A stretch of DNA of 64,000 nt from Actinomadura mexicana (GCF_900188105.1 NZ_FZNP01000001.1:558001-622000), one strand, 5' to 3'. Counted from the first letter of the stretch, positions 16,517 to 25,757 are shown. The notes: generated from the letters alone by a model not told the origin. A program made the numbers and translations.

Positions 16517-18133
16517 TCAGCGGGGCCGGTAGGTGCCGTCGCGGTACTCGTGAACGGGGTCGGTGGTGTCGCACGCCTCGGTGCGGAGGATCCGTTTGAC
16601 GACTTTGTTGGTGGGGGTGCGGGGTAGTTCGGTGACGACGCGGACGTAGCGGGGCGTCCACTTCGTGCCCAGATCGGGTTGCGCGGCCAGGAAGGCCGTG
16701 AAGGCGGACGGGTCGAAGGCGCGGCCCGGGGCCAGGGTGACGGCCGCCATCACCTGGTCGCCCACGCGGTCGTCCGGGACGGCGTACACGGCGACGTCGG
16801 TGAAGGGCTCGAAGCGGGCCAGGAGGCGTTCGACGGGGGCGGCGGCGAAGTTCTCGCCGTCCACGCGCAGCCAGTCGTCGTCGCGGCCGGCGAAGTACCA
16901 GTAGCCGTCGGCGTCGCGGTAGGCGAGGTCGCCCGACCAGGTCCAGCCGTTGCGGACCCGCCGCGCCGTCGCCTCGGGGTTGTTGTAGTAGCCCTCGAAC
17001 TTGGCGGCGCCCATCGTGTCGACGATCTCGCCGATCGCCTCGTCGGCGTTGAGGAGCAGCCCGTTCGCGTCGAACTCGGCGCGCGGGCATTCCCGCAGGG
17101 TCCCGGGGTCCATCACGACGGTGCCCGCCTCGGCGACGCCCAGCGAGCCGGGCGGCGTGCCCGGGACGCGGTTGAGGCGGATCTCGCCCTCGCTCGACCC
17201 GTAGGAGTCGATGACGGTGCAGCCGAAACGGCGGGCGAACGCGTCGATGTCGCGCTGCGCCGCCTCGTTGCCGAACGCGATCCGGAGCGTGTTGTCGGCG
17301 TCGTCCGGCTTCTCCGGGACGGCCAGGATGTAGCTGAGCGGCCTGCCGACGTAGTTGAAGAACGTGACGCCGTGGCGGCGCACGTCCGGCAGGAACCCGG
17401 ACGCCGAGAACCTGCGGCGCAGGACGATGCGGCCGCCGGCGGCGACGGCGGGCGCGATCCCGGCCATCAGCGCGTTGGAGTGGAACATCGGCATGACCAC
17501 GTAGAACACGTCGTCGCGGGTGAGGCGGCGCCGGTCGCGCTGCTGGACGGCGATCCGGCCCAGCCTGCGCTGCGTGCAGATCACCGCCTTGGGCGCGGAC
17601 GTCGTCCCGGACGTGAACACCAGGGAGAAGATCGTGTCGGGGTCCACCGGGGCGGGGGCGGCCAGGCGGGCGGAGGCGAGGCGCTCGGCGTGGGCGGGCG
17701 TGTCGACCGCCAGGGACGGGACCTGCGTGAGCCCTTCGAGCAGCGGCGCGCGGGACGTCTCGGTGACCAGCAGCGCGCAGTCGGTGTGGGTGATGTCGCG
17801 GGCCAGTTCGGCGCCCCGCCGGGTCGGGTTCAGCTCCACGACGGGGACGCCGGCGAGGGCCGCGCCCAGCAGCCAGAACAGGTGTTCGGGGCCGTTCTCC
17901 AGGAACAGGCCGACGTGGCCGGGCAGGTCCCGGACGAGCGAGGCCCGCCGCAGGGACTCCGCGACGACCTCCCGCCAGGTCCAGGACCGGTCCTCGAAGC
18001 ACAGGCCCGTCCGGTCGTCGCCGCCGCGCGCGGCGATCAGCTCCGCGAACGCGGTCTCGCGGGCGGGACGGTCGTCGCCCAGCACAGCGCTCTTCTCGTC
18101 GTCGGGTACGACCGCGGCCTTCTCGTCCGGCAT
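16517..18133 (-). CDS. acyl-CoA synthetase, FadD17/FadD19-like
   Basis: A 538-aa AMP-dependent ligase. It has FSLVFTSGTTSAPKAVICTQ (phosphate loop), an IDSYGSSEGEIRLN adenine motif, WTWSGDLAYRDADGYWYFAGRDDDWLRVDGEN, and PRTPTNKVVKRIL with the late catalytic Lys. The motif order and closing pattern resemble mycobacterial FadD17/FadD19, linked to steroid side-chain CoA activation. The usual YGxTE is YGSSE. The ATG at 18133 sits downstream of an LLM remnant, in the operon hsaC, Kst4D, LLM remnant, fadD. Together with the lost FadD at 7612-7767, the region once had two synthetases. Confidence 0.75.
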   Translation of the reverse strand: MPDEKAAVVPDDEKSAVLGDDRPARETAFAELIAARGGDDRTGLCFEDRSWTWREVVAESLRRASLVRDLPGHVGLFLENGPEHLFWLLGAALAGVPVVELNPTRRGAELARDITHTDCALLVTETSRAPLLEGLTQVPSLAVDTPAHAERLASARLAAPAPVDPDTIFSLVFTSGTTSAPKAVICTQRRLGRIAVQQRDRRRLTRDDVFYVVMPMFHSNALMAGIAPAVAAGGRIVLRRRFSASGFLPDVRRHGVTFFNYVGRPLSYILAVPEKPDDADNTLRIAFGNEAAQRDIDAFARRFGCTVIDSYGSSEGEIRLNRVPGTPPGSLGVAEAGTVVMDPGTLRECPRAEFDANGLLLNADEAIGEIVDTMGAAKFEGYYNNPEATARRVRNGWTWSGDLAYRDADGYWYFAGRDDDWLRVDGENFAAAPVERLLARFEPFTDVAVYAVPDDRVGDQVMAAVTLAPGRAFDPSAFTAFLAAQPDLGTKWTPRYVRVVTELPRTPTNKVVKRILRTEACDTTDPVHEYRDGTYRPR

Positions 18134-18186
18134 GCGACCCCTGACCCTTCTCGTCCCGGCGCGCCCTGGGCGCGGTGCGGTCGGTT

Positions 18187-18288
18187 CCACTCGAAGCCGC
18201 AGACCTCCGCGTGCCGGGCGTACTCGCCGATCCACGCGGGACCGGCGGTGACGCCCGCCGCCACGGGGAGCAGGACGGTGTACTTCAT
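18187..18288 (-). pseudogene. N-terminal remnant of an LLM-class F420-dependent oxidoreductase
   Basis: The ATG at 18288 overlaps the upstream flavoprotein stop (ATGA). The 34 codons MKYTVLLPVAAGVTAGPAW then EYARHAEVCGFE match the start of LLM-class F420 oxidoreductases. The frame then turns into unrelated Arg/Pro-rich sequence and ends at 18037 inside fadD. More than 250 residues are missing. The leader of the fadD gene follows directly. Confidence 0.6.
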
Positions 18289-19772
18289 TCCCCGACCTGC
18301 CGGTTCTCGGACGCGGCGGCGGCGCGTCCGGCGCGGCGGCCGAAGAACGTGCCGTCGCCGAGGGACGTCCCGCTGATGTAGCCCTCGCCGTGGATGCCGG
18401 AGGCGGTGCGCCCGGCGGCGTACAGGCCGGGGATCGGCGCACCGGAGTTGTTGCGGACCTCGCCGTCCACGGTGGTGTCGAGGCCGCCGAGGGTGAACCC
18501 GCCGGCGCCCGTCCCGGCGCCGTGCCTGCCGGCGCCGAAGAACCCGTCGGCCGGGTCGATCGCCGCGAACGGCCCCTTCAGGGGGCGCAGCCACTTGGGG
18601 TCCTTGTGGAAGTAGGGGTCCTCGCCCCGCTCCGCGAACCGGTTGTAGGTCTCGACGGTCGCCTCCAGCGAACCGGGCGGCAGGCCGAGTGACTCCTCCA
18701 GCTCCGCGAGCGTCTCCGCCGCGTGCTTGGGGCGGACGCCCCACATGTCGGCCTCGGCGATCTCGTCGTGCCCGGCCTCGTCGATGATCGCCCAGTAGGG
18801 ACCGGGCTGGTGCTGGACGGCCCGGTGGCTGAACAGGCCCGGGTAGACGTCCTCGTTGATGAACCGGCGGCCGAGGCCGTCGACGAGCATGCCCCGGCAG
18901 ACGACGGCGGGGTTGGCGGTGAGCGCGATCTCCACCGCCGCCATGCGGCGGGTCGCGGCGCCGAGCGCGGTCGCCATCCGGATGCCGGACCCGTCGCTGG
19001 TGCCGTCGCTGACCTTGTCGTGCCCGAGCAGCACCGGGGCGTGGTCGGCGAGCATCTCCTCGTTGTCGACGAACCCGCCGGAGGTCAGGATGACGCCCCT
19101 GCGCGCCCGGTAGACCATCCGGTCGCCGAACCTGCGCGCGACGACGCCGGCGACGCGGCCGGCGCCGTCCACGACGAGGTTGGTGGCACAGGTGTCCTGG
19201 TGGGCGACGGCGCCCGCCTCGGCGGCGGCGGCGATCAGCTTCTCCATGAGGATGCCGCCGGCGAACATCGGCGTCTCCGGACGGTGCCCGCGCGGCGCGG
19301 GCCGGGCGATCTCGTTGTACGGCCAGGCGTTCTCACCGAGCCACATCAGGCCGTCCTCGGTGTACGGCATCCAGCCCGGCGCGTCGAACAGGCTCTCCCT
19401 GAACGGGACGCCGCGCGCGCGGAACCACTCGAAGTGCTCCACGCTCCCGTCGCAGTACAGCCGCAGCTTCTCCGCGTCGGCGTGCGGGCCGAGCGCCGCC
19501 GTGAGGAAGGCGAACATGTCGTCGGGCGTGTCGTCGAAGCCGCACGCCTTCTGCACCCGCGTGCCGCCGCCGAGGTACAGCTCCCCGCCCGACTGGGCGG
19601 ACGTCCCGCCGGGGCCGCTCGACCGTTCCAGGACGAGCACGTCCGCGCCCGCCGCGGCGGCCTCGTACGCCGCGGCGGCGCCGGCGGCGCCGAAGCCGAC
19701 CACCAGCACATCGCACTCGTGGTCGAACTCCACCTCCGCGGCGCCGACCGGTTCCACCGGGGGCTTCGCCAT
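18285..19772 (-). CDS. 3-ketosteroid delta4-(5alpha)-dehydrogenase-type flavoprotein (Kst4D-like)
   Basis: A 495-aa FAD protein with VLVVGFGAAGAAAAYEAAAAGADV, GGTSAQSGGELYLGGGT, FINEDVYPGLF and the C-terminal GLYAAGRTASGIHGEGYISGTSLGDGTFFGRRAG. The Y-I-S element corresponds to Tyr466 and Ser468 of the Rhodococcus Kst4D structure, and VYPG can supply its Tyr319. This differs from the YxGxG element of delta1-dehydrogenases at 10829 and 23104. Kst4D desaturates 5alpha-3-ketosteroids at C4-C5. It starts 5 bases after hsaC and overlaps the LLM remnant. The assignment rests on those residues as recalled. Confidence 0.7.
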   Translation of the reverse strand: MAKPPVEPVGAAEVEFDHECDVLVVGFGAAGAAAAYEAAAAGADVLVLERSSGPGGTSAQSGGELYLGGGTRVQKACGFDDTPDDMFAFLTAALGPHADAEKLRLYCDGSVEHFEWFRARGVPFRESLFDAPGWMPYTEDGLMWLGENAWPYNEIARPAPRGHRPETPMFAGGILMEKLIAAAAEAGAVAHQDTCATNLVVDGAGRVAGVVARRFGDRMVYRARRGVILTSGGFVDNEEMLADHAPVLLGHDKVSDGTSDGSGIRMATALGAATRRMAAVEIALTANPAVVCRGMLVDGLGRRFINEDVYPGLFSHRAVQHQPGPYWAIIDEAGHDEIAEADMWGVRPKHAAETLAELEESLGLPPGSLEATVETYNRFAERGEDPYFHKDPKWLRPLKGPFAAIDPADGFFGAGRHGAGTGAGGFTLGGLDTTVDGEVRNNSGAPIPGLYAAGRTASGIHGEGYISGTSLGDGTFFGRRAGRAAAASENRQVGE

Positions 19773-19777
19773 CGGCG

Positions 19778-20689
19778 TCAGCCCTTCTGCTGCGGGACGA
19801 AGGCGGCCAGCGGCTCGGACCCGGACCAGTCGTGGCCCCAGTAGCTGTCCTTGGTGATCTCCTCGGCGGTGTAGTACGCCTCGTCCACGAGCATGCCCTC
19901 GCAGCCGTACTCGACGTCCCAGCCGCCGGGGGCGCGGACGTAGAACGACACCATCTTGTCGTTGGTGTGGCGGCCCAGCGTGGAGGAGATCGAGAAGCCC
20001 CTCTTCGTGATGCCGTCGAGCGCGATGCCGACCGCGTCGAGCGTGTCGACCTCCACCATGAGGTGGACGAGGCCCGGGTCGCCGTCGAACGGCGCAGGGC
20101 AGATCGCGAGGCTGTGGTGGCGCTGGTTGACGCCCATGAACCTGACCCGTGCGGCGCCGCCGCCGACCTTCATCGCGCCGCGCGGCAGGAAGCCGAGGAC
20201 CTCGGCGTAGAACGCGACGGTCTCATCGAACCTGGGCGTGGGCAGCACGACGTGGCCCATGCCCATGGGGCCGGTGACGAACTTCTGCGCGAAGCCGGTG
20301 CGCAGGGGGCTGTGGTCGAGGAGCGGCCCCCAGAACACCTCGACGGGGGTGCCGCCCGGGTCGGTGAAGGCGATGGCCTCCTCCGCGTCGCGCTCCGCCG
20401 CCTCCTTGGACGTCAGCTTCGCCACGGCCGTCCCGGACTTCTCCACGGCCTCGCGGACGGCGGCCAGCGCGTACTGGTCGCGGACCTCCCAGCCGACGGC
20501 CAGCACCCGGTCGGTGTCGCCGGGCAGCACCTGGAGGCGCGACCGGCGCTCGTCCATGCGCAGGTAGAGGCCGTCCGGGTCCGGTCCGCTCCCCTCGGCG
20601 AAACCGAGCCCGTCCAGGGCGAACTCGCGCCAGCGGTCGATGTGCCGGGTCTGGACCTTCAGATATCCCAGCCCTCGGATCTGCGTCAC
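19778..20689 (-). CDS. hsaC: HsaC, extradiol 3,4-DHSA dioxygenase
   Basis: A 303-aa two-domain type I extradiol dioxygenase. The N-terminal half is the non-catalytic repeat (IRGLGYLKVQT). The C-terminal half carries the iron ligands: His in GMGHVVLPTPRFDET, His in GLVHLMVEVDTLDA, and Glu in WDVEYGCEG. HsaC cleaves the catechol ring of 3,4-DHSA by meta fission, giving 4,9-DSHA. The GTG at 20689 follows GAGG. It is the first gene of a minus-strand operon with the Kst4D-like flavoprotein and fadD, and motif copy 6 lies about 93 bp upstream. Length matches mycobacterial HsaC (300 aa). Confidence 0.87.
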   Translation of the reverse strand: MTQIRGLGYLKVQTRHIDRWREFALDGLGFAEGSGPDPDGLYLRMDERRSRLQVLPGDTDRVLAVGWEVRDQYALAAVREAVEKSGTAVAKLTSKEAAERDAEEAIAFTDPGGTPVEVFWGPLLDHSPLRTGFAQKFVTGPMGMGHVVLPTPRFDETVAFYAEVLGFLPRGAMKVGGGAARVRFMGVNQRHHSLAICPAPFDGDPGLVHLMVEVDTLDAVGIALDGITKRGFSISSTLGRHTNDKMVSFYVRAPGGWDVEYGCEGMLVDEAYYTAEEITKDSYWGHDWSGSEPLAAFVPQQKG

Positions 20690-20774
20690 TGTCCTCGGTC
20701 CCTTCTGGATAGCGGCCCGCACGGCGGCCGTCCAGGCTCAACCTGCCAAATCCGGGGGCGGGCCGCCGGGCCCT

Positions 20775-20789
20775 TCCCGCTGAGTGAGA
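20775..20789 (-). promoter_or_regulatory. recurrent TCCC..TCA..GGGA motif, copy 6
   Basis: On the minus strand the sequence is TCTCACTCAGCGGGA, oriented towards hsaC. It lies in the 184-base gap between hsaC and the second hsaA-type gene, marking hsaC as the start of a separate transcript. Confidence 0.55.
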
Positions 20790-20873
20790 GTCCTCCCGCG
20801 GCGCGCCCTTGGGACGCGGCGTGCCGGGCGGTGGAGGCGCCCACGCTCCCGGCACGCCGCGAGTCGGCGGGGA

Positions 20874-22058
20874 TCAGATCATCGACCGCATCGGGCCCTG
20901 GGGAGGCTCGATGTCCAGGTCCGTCAGGGCGGAGACGTGGTAGACCGAGCCCGGAACGTGGATGGCGTGGGCGAGGCCCACGTGCGCGTCCCGCCAGAAC
21001 CGCTGGATCGGGTTGTCGCTCCGCATCGCGTTGCCGCCCGACCGGACGACGATCTCGTTCATCGCCTGCACCGCCCGCCACGCGGCGCGGACCTGGGTCC
21101 GGCGGCCGGCGGCGCGCTCGGCGAACGTCGGCTCGTGCCCGGCGGCGACCATGTCGTACATGCGCGAGCAGTTGTCGAGCAGCGCCGTGCGGGACGTCTT
21201 GATCTCCTCGGCCGCCTCGCTGATCGCGTACAGCACGTACGGGTCGTCCTTGATCTTCGTGCCGGTGATCTGGACGCGGTTGCGCTGGTAGGCCAGGTGG
21301 TGGTGCAGCGCGCCCTCGGCGATGCCGATGACCGCGGAGGAGATGCCGAGCGGGAACACGCAGGAGAACGGCATCAGGTAGGACGGGTTGGTCAGCCCCG
21401 CCTCGCGCGGCGCCGAACCGTCCACGACCTTGGTGTACTCCAGCGTCCGGTACGTCGGGACGAACGCGTCCTTGACGATGATGTCCTTGCTGCCGGTGCC
21501 CTTGAGCCCGGCGACGTCCCAGGAGTCCTCGACGATCCGGTAGTCGGAGCGGGGCAGGATCATGTGCAGCGACCGCGGCGGCTGCGCCATCTTGCCCTCG
21601 TCGTCGCCCAGCATCGCGCCGAGGAAGATCCAGTCGCAGTGGTCGGTGCCGGAGGAGAACTGCCAGCGGCCGTTGAAGACGTAGCCGCCGTCCACCGGCC
21701 GGGCGATGCCCATCGGCGCGTAGGGGGAGGCGATCCAGGTGTCGGGGTCCTCGCCCCAGATCTCCTCGCGCACCTTCGGGTCGGCGTAGGCCATCTCCCA
21801 CGGGTGGACGCCGACGATGCCGGCGACCCAGCCGGTGGAGCCGTCCAGGGAGGCGATCCCCATCACGGTCTCGGCGAACTCGCGCGGGTGGACCTCCAGG
21901 CCGCCGTGCGCCTCCGGCTGCAGCAGCCGGATCGCGCCCGCGTCCTTCAGGATCTGCGCCGCCTTGTCGTCGAGCCTGCCGAGCGCCTCGTTGGCCGGGC
22001 CGAGCTCGCGGATCTGCTCCGCCCTCTCCATGATCGTGTCAAGCACGCGGTTGGCCAT
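20874..22058 (-). CDS. HsaA-like flavin-dependent monooxygenase (paralogue 2)
   Basis: A 394-aa group D flavin monooxygenase. It shares GSTGWVAGIVGVHPWEMAY, ASPYAPMG, VDGGYVFNGRWQFSSGTDHCDW, GLKGTGSKDIIV and QRFWRDAHVGLAHAIHVPGS with HsaA. It differs in the middle (longer loop near TLEYTKVVDGSA) and has a distinct C terminus (DIEPPQGPMRSMI). ATG at 22058 follows GGAGA. It is the last gene of the run hsaD, kstD, kshB, so it belongs to ring degradation. It may hydroxylate a different phenolic steroid than the hsaA at 12525, or be the second of a redundant pair. It needs reduced flavin from HsaB or a similar reductase. Confidence 0.75.
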   Translation of the reverse strand: MANRVLDTIMERAEQIRELGPANEALGRLDDKAAQILKDAGAIRLLQPEAHGGLEVHPREFAETVMGIASLDGSTGWVAGIVGVHPWEMAYADPKVREEIWGEDPDTWIASPYAPMGIARPVDGGYVFNGRWQFSSGTDHCDWIFLGAMLGDDEGKMAQPPRSLHMILPRSDYRIVEDSWDVAGLKGTGSKDIIVKDAFVPTYRTLEYTKVVDGSAPREAGLTNPSYLMPFSCVFPLGISSAVIGIAEGALHHHLAYQRNRVQITGTKIKDDPYVLYAISEAAEEIKTSRTALLDNCSRMYDMVAAGHEPTFAERAAGRRTQVRAAWRAVQAMNEIVVRSGGNAMRSDNPIQRFWRDAHVGLAHAIHVPGSVYHVSALTDLDIEPPQGPMRSMI

Positions 22059-22081
22059 CGCCTGTCTCCCGTAAGTGTTCG

Positions 22082-23107
22082 TCAGCCGTCGTAAGTGATC
22101 TTCAGCCGGTCGGTGACCGGCCTCGCCTGACAGGCGAGGATGAGGCCGTCGGCGAGATCCTGCTCGTCGAGGACCGTGTTGGCGTCCAGGGTGACCTCGC
22201 CCTCCAGCGCCACGCAGGCGCAGGCCGAGCAGGAGCCCTCCCGGCAGGAGAACGGGGCGTCGACCCCGGCGCGCAGCAGCGCGTCGAGGAGCCGCTCGGA
22301 TCCGCGCCACGGAACCGTGCGGGTCTCGCCGTCCATCTCGACCTCGATCTCACCGGCGTCGCCGGCCTCCGCCTCCGCCTGCTCCGGCGCGTCCTCGGGC
22401 CCCTCGAACGGGTCGCCCTCCAGCGAGAAGAACCGCTCGGCGTGCACCCGCGCGCCGAGGCCGCCGAGCGTCCCCGAGACCAGGTCCATGAAGATCTCGG
22501 GCCCGCACACGTACACGGGGCGGCCCGCGTAGGGGCCGGCCAGGGACCGCATGGCGGCGGCCGTCGGCAGGCCCTGCACCGACTCCAGCAGGTGGACGAC
22601 GGTGAGCCGGTCCGGGTGCCGCTCGGTCAGCTCCCTCAGCTCGTCGGCGAAGATGACCGACCGCTCGTCCCGGTTGGCGTACAGCAGCGCCACCTTCGCG
22701 GAGCCGCCCGCCAGGCACGACTTGAGGATCGACATGACCGGGGTGATGCCGCTGCCGCCCGCGACGAGCAGCAGGTCCTCGTCCAGCGAGGGCGGCGTGA
22801 ACGTGCCCGCCGGGCGCAGCACCTCCAGGACGTCGCCCGGCGTGACGTTGTCGCAGATCCAGTTGGACCCGAGACCGCCCGCGACCCGCTTGACCGTCAC
22901 CTTCGGCCGGTCGTCGGTGAGCGGCGAGCTGCACAGCGAGTAGCAGCGCGCGGCCCAGCCGCCCTCCGCCGGCACCCGGACGGTGAGGAACTGCCCGGGC
23001 CGGTAGGCGAACCGCTCCCGGTCGCCCTCGACGGGTTCGAGGACGAGCGAGTGCGCGTCGGCCGTCTCCCGGACGACCTCCACCACCCGCGCCTTCAGAG
23101 CCGTCAT
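22082..23107 (-). CDS. kshB: KshB, reductase of 3-ketosteroid 9alpha-hydroxylase
   Basis: A 341-aa ferredoxin reductase in three parts. The FAD domain has YRPGQFLTVRVP and RCYSLCSSP. The NAD domain has LLLVAGGSGITPVMSILKSCL and VYVCGPEIFMD. The C-terminal plant-type 2Fe-2S domain has CREGSCSACAC and a distant ILACQ (ligand pattern C-x4-C-x2-C...C). It passes electrons from NADH to KshA. The ATG at 23107 overlaps the kstD stop (ATGA). An acidic linker (EDAPEQAEAEAGDAGE) separates the reductase and ferredoxin parts, longer than usual. Confidence 0.85.
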   Translation of the reverse strand: MTALKARVVEVVRETADAHSLVLEPVEGDRERFAYRPGQFLTVRVPAEGGWAARCYSLCSSPLTDDRPKVTVKRVAGGLGSNWICDNVTPGDVLEVLRPAGTFTPPSLDEDLLLVAGGSGITPVMSILKSCLAGGSAKVALLYANRDERSVIFADELRELTERHPDRLTVVHLLESVQGLPTAAAMRSLAGPYAGRPVYVCGPEIFMDLVSGTLGGLGARVHAERFFSLEGDPFEGPEDAPEQAEAEAGDAGEIEVEMDGETRTVPWRGSERLLDALLRAGVDAPFSCREGSCSACACVALEGEVTLDANTVLDEQDLADGLILACQARPVTDRLKITYDG

Positions 23108-24807
23108 GAGCGTCCCGCGGCCTTCCCTGCGGGCCCCGCGGAACCGGCCGACCCGGCGGCGTGCCGGGCGGCGATGTAGCCGAACACGATGGCCGGGCCG
23201 ATCGTGGCGCCCGGGCCCGCGTACTCGTTGCCCATCACCGACGCCGAGGAGTTGCCCGTCACGTACAGGCCCTCGATGACCGTCCCGTCCGCGCGCAGGA
23301 CGCGGGCGTGCTCGTCGGAGACGAGGCCGCCCTTGGTGCCGAGGTCGCCGACCTCCATCCGGAACGCGTGGTACGGCCCGCCCTCGATCACGTCCAGGTT
23401 CGGGTTCTCCAGGTTCGGGTCGCCGTAGTAGCGGTCGTAGGCGGAGTCGCCGCGGCCGAACTCGGGGTCCTTGCCCGCGCGCGCGTACCGGTTGAACGTC
23501 TCGACGGTCTCGCCCAGCGCGTCCGCCGGGACGCCGATCTGGCCGGCCAGCTCGGCGAGCGTGTCCGCCTTGAACGCGATGCCCGCCTCGTAGAACGCCT
23601 TCGGGATCGGCGCGCCGGGCAGGATCTGCGCGAACGGGTAGCGGGTCCGGGCCTTGGCGTCCATCACGAACCAGCAGGGGACGTGCCCGCCCGCGAGCTG
23701 GTCGTGGACGAAGTTGACGTACGGGGCCGACTCGTTGGTGAACCGCTTCCCGTCCTGTCCCACGATCACCGAGCGCGGGATGCACCGCTCCGACAGCAGC
23801 GGGATCGTCGCCCCCGCCGGGTGCCGGACGGCGGGCATCCACCAGGCGTCGTCCATCAGGTCCAGCGCCGCGCCGACGCTCTCACCGGCGCGGATGCCGT
23901 CGCCGGTGTTCTCGCGGGCGCCCATCGCGAAGTCCTCCTGGCCGCCCTTCGGCAGGAAGGTGTCGCGCATCTCCTGGTTGTGGTCGAATCCGCCCGTCGC
24001 GAGCAGGACGCCCCGGCGCCCGCGGATGCGCAGCGCCGCGCCGTCGCGCTCGACGACGACGCCGGTGACGCGGCCGTCCTCGACGACGAGCTCGGTCATG
24101 GGGGTCTTCAGCCAGAGCGGGACCCCGGCGTCCTTCAGCGCCATCCGCAGCCGCGCGGCGAGCGCCCGGCCGCCGGTCGCCATGTGGCGGCGGCGGACCA
24201 TGTTGGACGACACGCGCCACGCCGCGACCAGCGACGCGCGCCGGCCCGTCCAGGTGCGCTTGGCCATCGCGAGGTCGTGGTAGTCCTTCGCGGTGATCCA
24301 CAGGCCGAGGGGGCCCTTCATGCTGTTCGGCCGCTGGTACCGCTCGTCCTCGCCGAGCTTGCGGGTGTCGAACGGCTTGGCCTCGATGGACCGGCCGAGC
24401 GCGCGCCCGCCCTCGTACTCGGGGTGGTAGTCGGCGTAGCCCTTCGTCCAGAAGAACCGCATCCACTTGCTCCGGCAGAGCAGCTCCATGGCGGCGGGCC
24501 CGTTGTCGACGAACGCGTCCAGCCGCGCCGCCGGGACCCGCCCCTCGGTGAGCCGGTCCAGGTACCGGCGGACCGACTCGCGGCTGTCCTCGTGGCCGCG
24601 CGCCTTCAGCGTCGGGTTGTTCGGGATCCAGATCCCGCCGCCGGAGATCGCGGTGGAGCCGCCGAACCTCTTGCCCTTCTCCACGATCAGCGCGGAGAGC
24701 CCGGCGTCGTGCGCGGTCAGCGCCGCGGCCATCCCGCCGCCGCCGCTGCCGACGATGACGAGGTCGTACTCGTGGTCCCAGCCGCTCGCGCGCTCCCGGT
24801 CGCTCAC
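23104..24807 (-). CDS. kstD: 3-ketosteroid delta1-dehydrogenase (KstD paralogue 2)
   Basis: A 567-aa flavoprotein with LVIVGSGGGGMAAALTAHDAG, FGGSTAISGGGIWIPNN, FTNESAPYVNFV and a C-terminal VTGNSSASVMGNEYAGPGATIGPAIVFGYIAA. The Y-A-G-P-G element and NESAPY Tyr are those expected of delta1-dehydrogenases. Length equals mycobacterial KstD (about 560 aa). GTG at 24807 overlaps the hsaD stop (GTGA), and the stop overlaps kshB, so hsaD-kstD-kshB are translated in series. This context makes it the main ring-A dehydrogenase of the cluster. Confidence 0.87.
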   Translation of the reverse strand: MSDRERASGWDHEYDLVIVGSGGGGMAAALTAHDAGLSALIVEKGKRFGGSTAISGGGIWIPNNPTLKARGHEDSRESVRRYLDRLTEGRVPAARLDAFVDNGPAAMELLCRSKWMRFFWTKGYADYHPEYEGGRALGRSIEAKPFDTRKLGEDERYQRPNSMKGPLGLWITAKDYHDLAMAKRTWTGRRASLVAAWRVSSNMVRRRHMATGGRALAARLRMALKDAGVPLWLKTPMTELVVEDGRVTGVVVERDGAALRIRGRRGVLLATGGFDHNQEMRDTFLPKGGQEDFAMGARENTGDGIRAGESVGAALDLMDDAWWMPAVRHPAGATIPLLSERCIPRSVIVGQDGKRFTNESAPYVNFVHDQLAGGHVPCWFVMDAKARTRYPFAQILPGAPIPKAFYEAGIAFKADTLAELAGQIGVPADALGETVETFNRYARAGKDPEFGRGDSAYDRYYGDPNLENPNLDVIEGGPYHAFRMEVGDLGTKGGLVSDEHARVLRADGTVIEGLYVTGNSSASVMGNEYAGPGATIGPAIVFGYIAARHAAGSAGSAGPAGKAAGRS

Positions 24808-25673
24808 CGCTCGTCCTTCCGGGTCAGGAACGCCAGCACGGCGCTCTCCCAGGCGGACTTCTGCTCGATCATCACCCAGTGCCCGCAGTCGGGGAAGATG
24901 TTCACCTGGACGTCCGGGATGGTGCGCATCGGCACGAGGACCATGTCGACGGGGCTGACCCGGTCGTCCCGGCCCCAGGTGATCAGGGTCTTGGCCCTGA
25001 GCTTGTGGAGCATCGCCCAGTAAGGCGGCTCGTCGGAGGCCGCCATCGCCTTCGCGCGGGCCGCCATCGCCTTCGACCCGTACATGCGGCGCGCGCTCGC
25101 GAGGGTGTCGGGGTCGGTGGCCTGCCGCCAGCGCTCCTCGATCATCTCCTCGGTGACGATCCGCGGGTCGTACACCATCGAGTTCAGCCACCGGACGAGG
25201 CCCTCGCGGGTCGGGTCGTCGGTGAACTCCGCCAGCAGCCTGATGCCTTCGCCGGGCGCGGGACTGAAGACGTTGCGGCCGATCCCGCCGATGGTGACCA
25301 GCCGGCGGACGCGCTCGGGGTTGCGGAGCGCCACCTGCGTCGCGACGATGCCGCCCATCGAGTTGCCGATCACGTCGACCCGGTCGAGGCCGAGGCCGTC
25401 CAGGAACCGGACGACGGCGCCGCCCGCGGCCATCATCGGGTGCTCGTCGGTCGGGTCGCTGACCCCGAACCCGGGGAACTCCAGGACCAGGCAGCGGAAG
25501 TGCTCGGCGAACCGGGCGAGGTTGCCGCGGTAGTTGCGCCAGCCGGTGACGCCGGGACCGGAGCCGTGCAGCAGCAGCAGCGGCGGGCCCTCACCGGCCT
25601 CGTGGTAGCGCAGGACGCCCTGGTCGGTGGCGAGCTCGCGCAACGTCGACTCGTAGGTCAGCTCCGCAGGCAT
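24804..25673 (-). CDS. hsaD: HsaD, 4,9-DSHA hydrolase (meta-cleavage product hydrolase)
   Basis: A 289-aa alpha/beta hydrolase. It has LLLLHGSGPGVTGWRNY (oxyanion region), VIGNSMGGIVATQVA (nucleophile Ser105), ITWGRDDRVSP (Asp237) and PDCGHWVMIEQ (His265). This is the C-C bond hydrolase that splits the HsaC product into HHD and the CD-ring acid (DOHNAA). ATG at 25673 follows GGGAGA. It is the first gene of the minus-strand run hsaD-kstD-kshB-hsaA2. Motif copy 7 is about 77 bp upstream. Confidence 0.87.
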   Translation of the reverse strand: MPAELTYESTLRELATDQGVLRYHEAGEGPPLLLLHGSGPGVTGWRNYRGNLARFAEHFRCLVLEFPGFGVSDPTDEHPMMAAGGAVVRFLDGLGLDRVDVIGNSMGGIVATQVALRNPERVRRLVTIGGIGRNVFSPAPGEGIRLLAEFTDDPTREGLVRWLNSMVYDPRIVTEEMIEERWRQATDPDTLASARRMYGSKAMAARAKAMAASDEPPYWAMLHKLRAKTLITWGRDDRVSPVDMVLVPMRTIPDVQVNIFPDCGHWVMIEQKSAWESAVLAFLTRKDER

Positions 25674-25742
25674 GATCTCCCAGTCCTTCGACGGTGGCTT
25701 GTCCGGAACGTAATCGGCGGGACGGCGGGGTCAGGCGGCGGA

Positions 25743-25757
25743 TCCCGATCAGCGGGA
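25743..25757. promoter_or_regulatory. recurrent TCCC..TCA..GGGA motif, copy 7
   Basis: TCCCGATCAGCGGGA fits the consensus at all 15 positions. It lies upstream of hsaD on the minus strand in the 284-base hsaD-hsaB gap. Confidence 0.6.
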
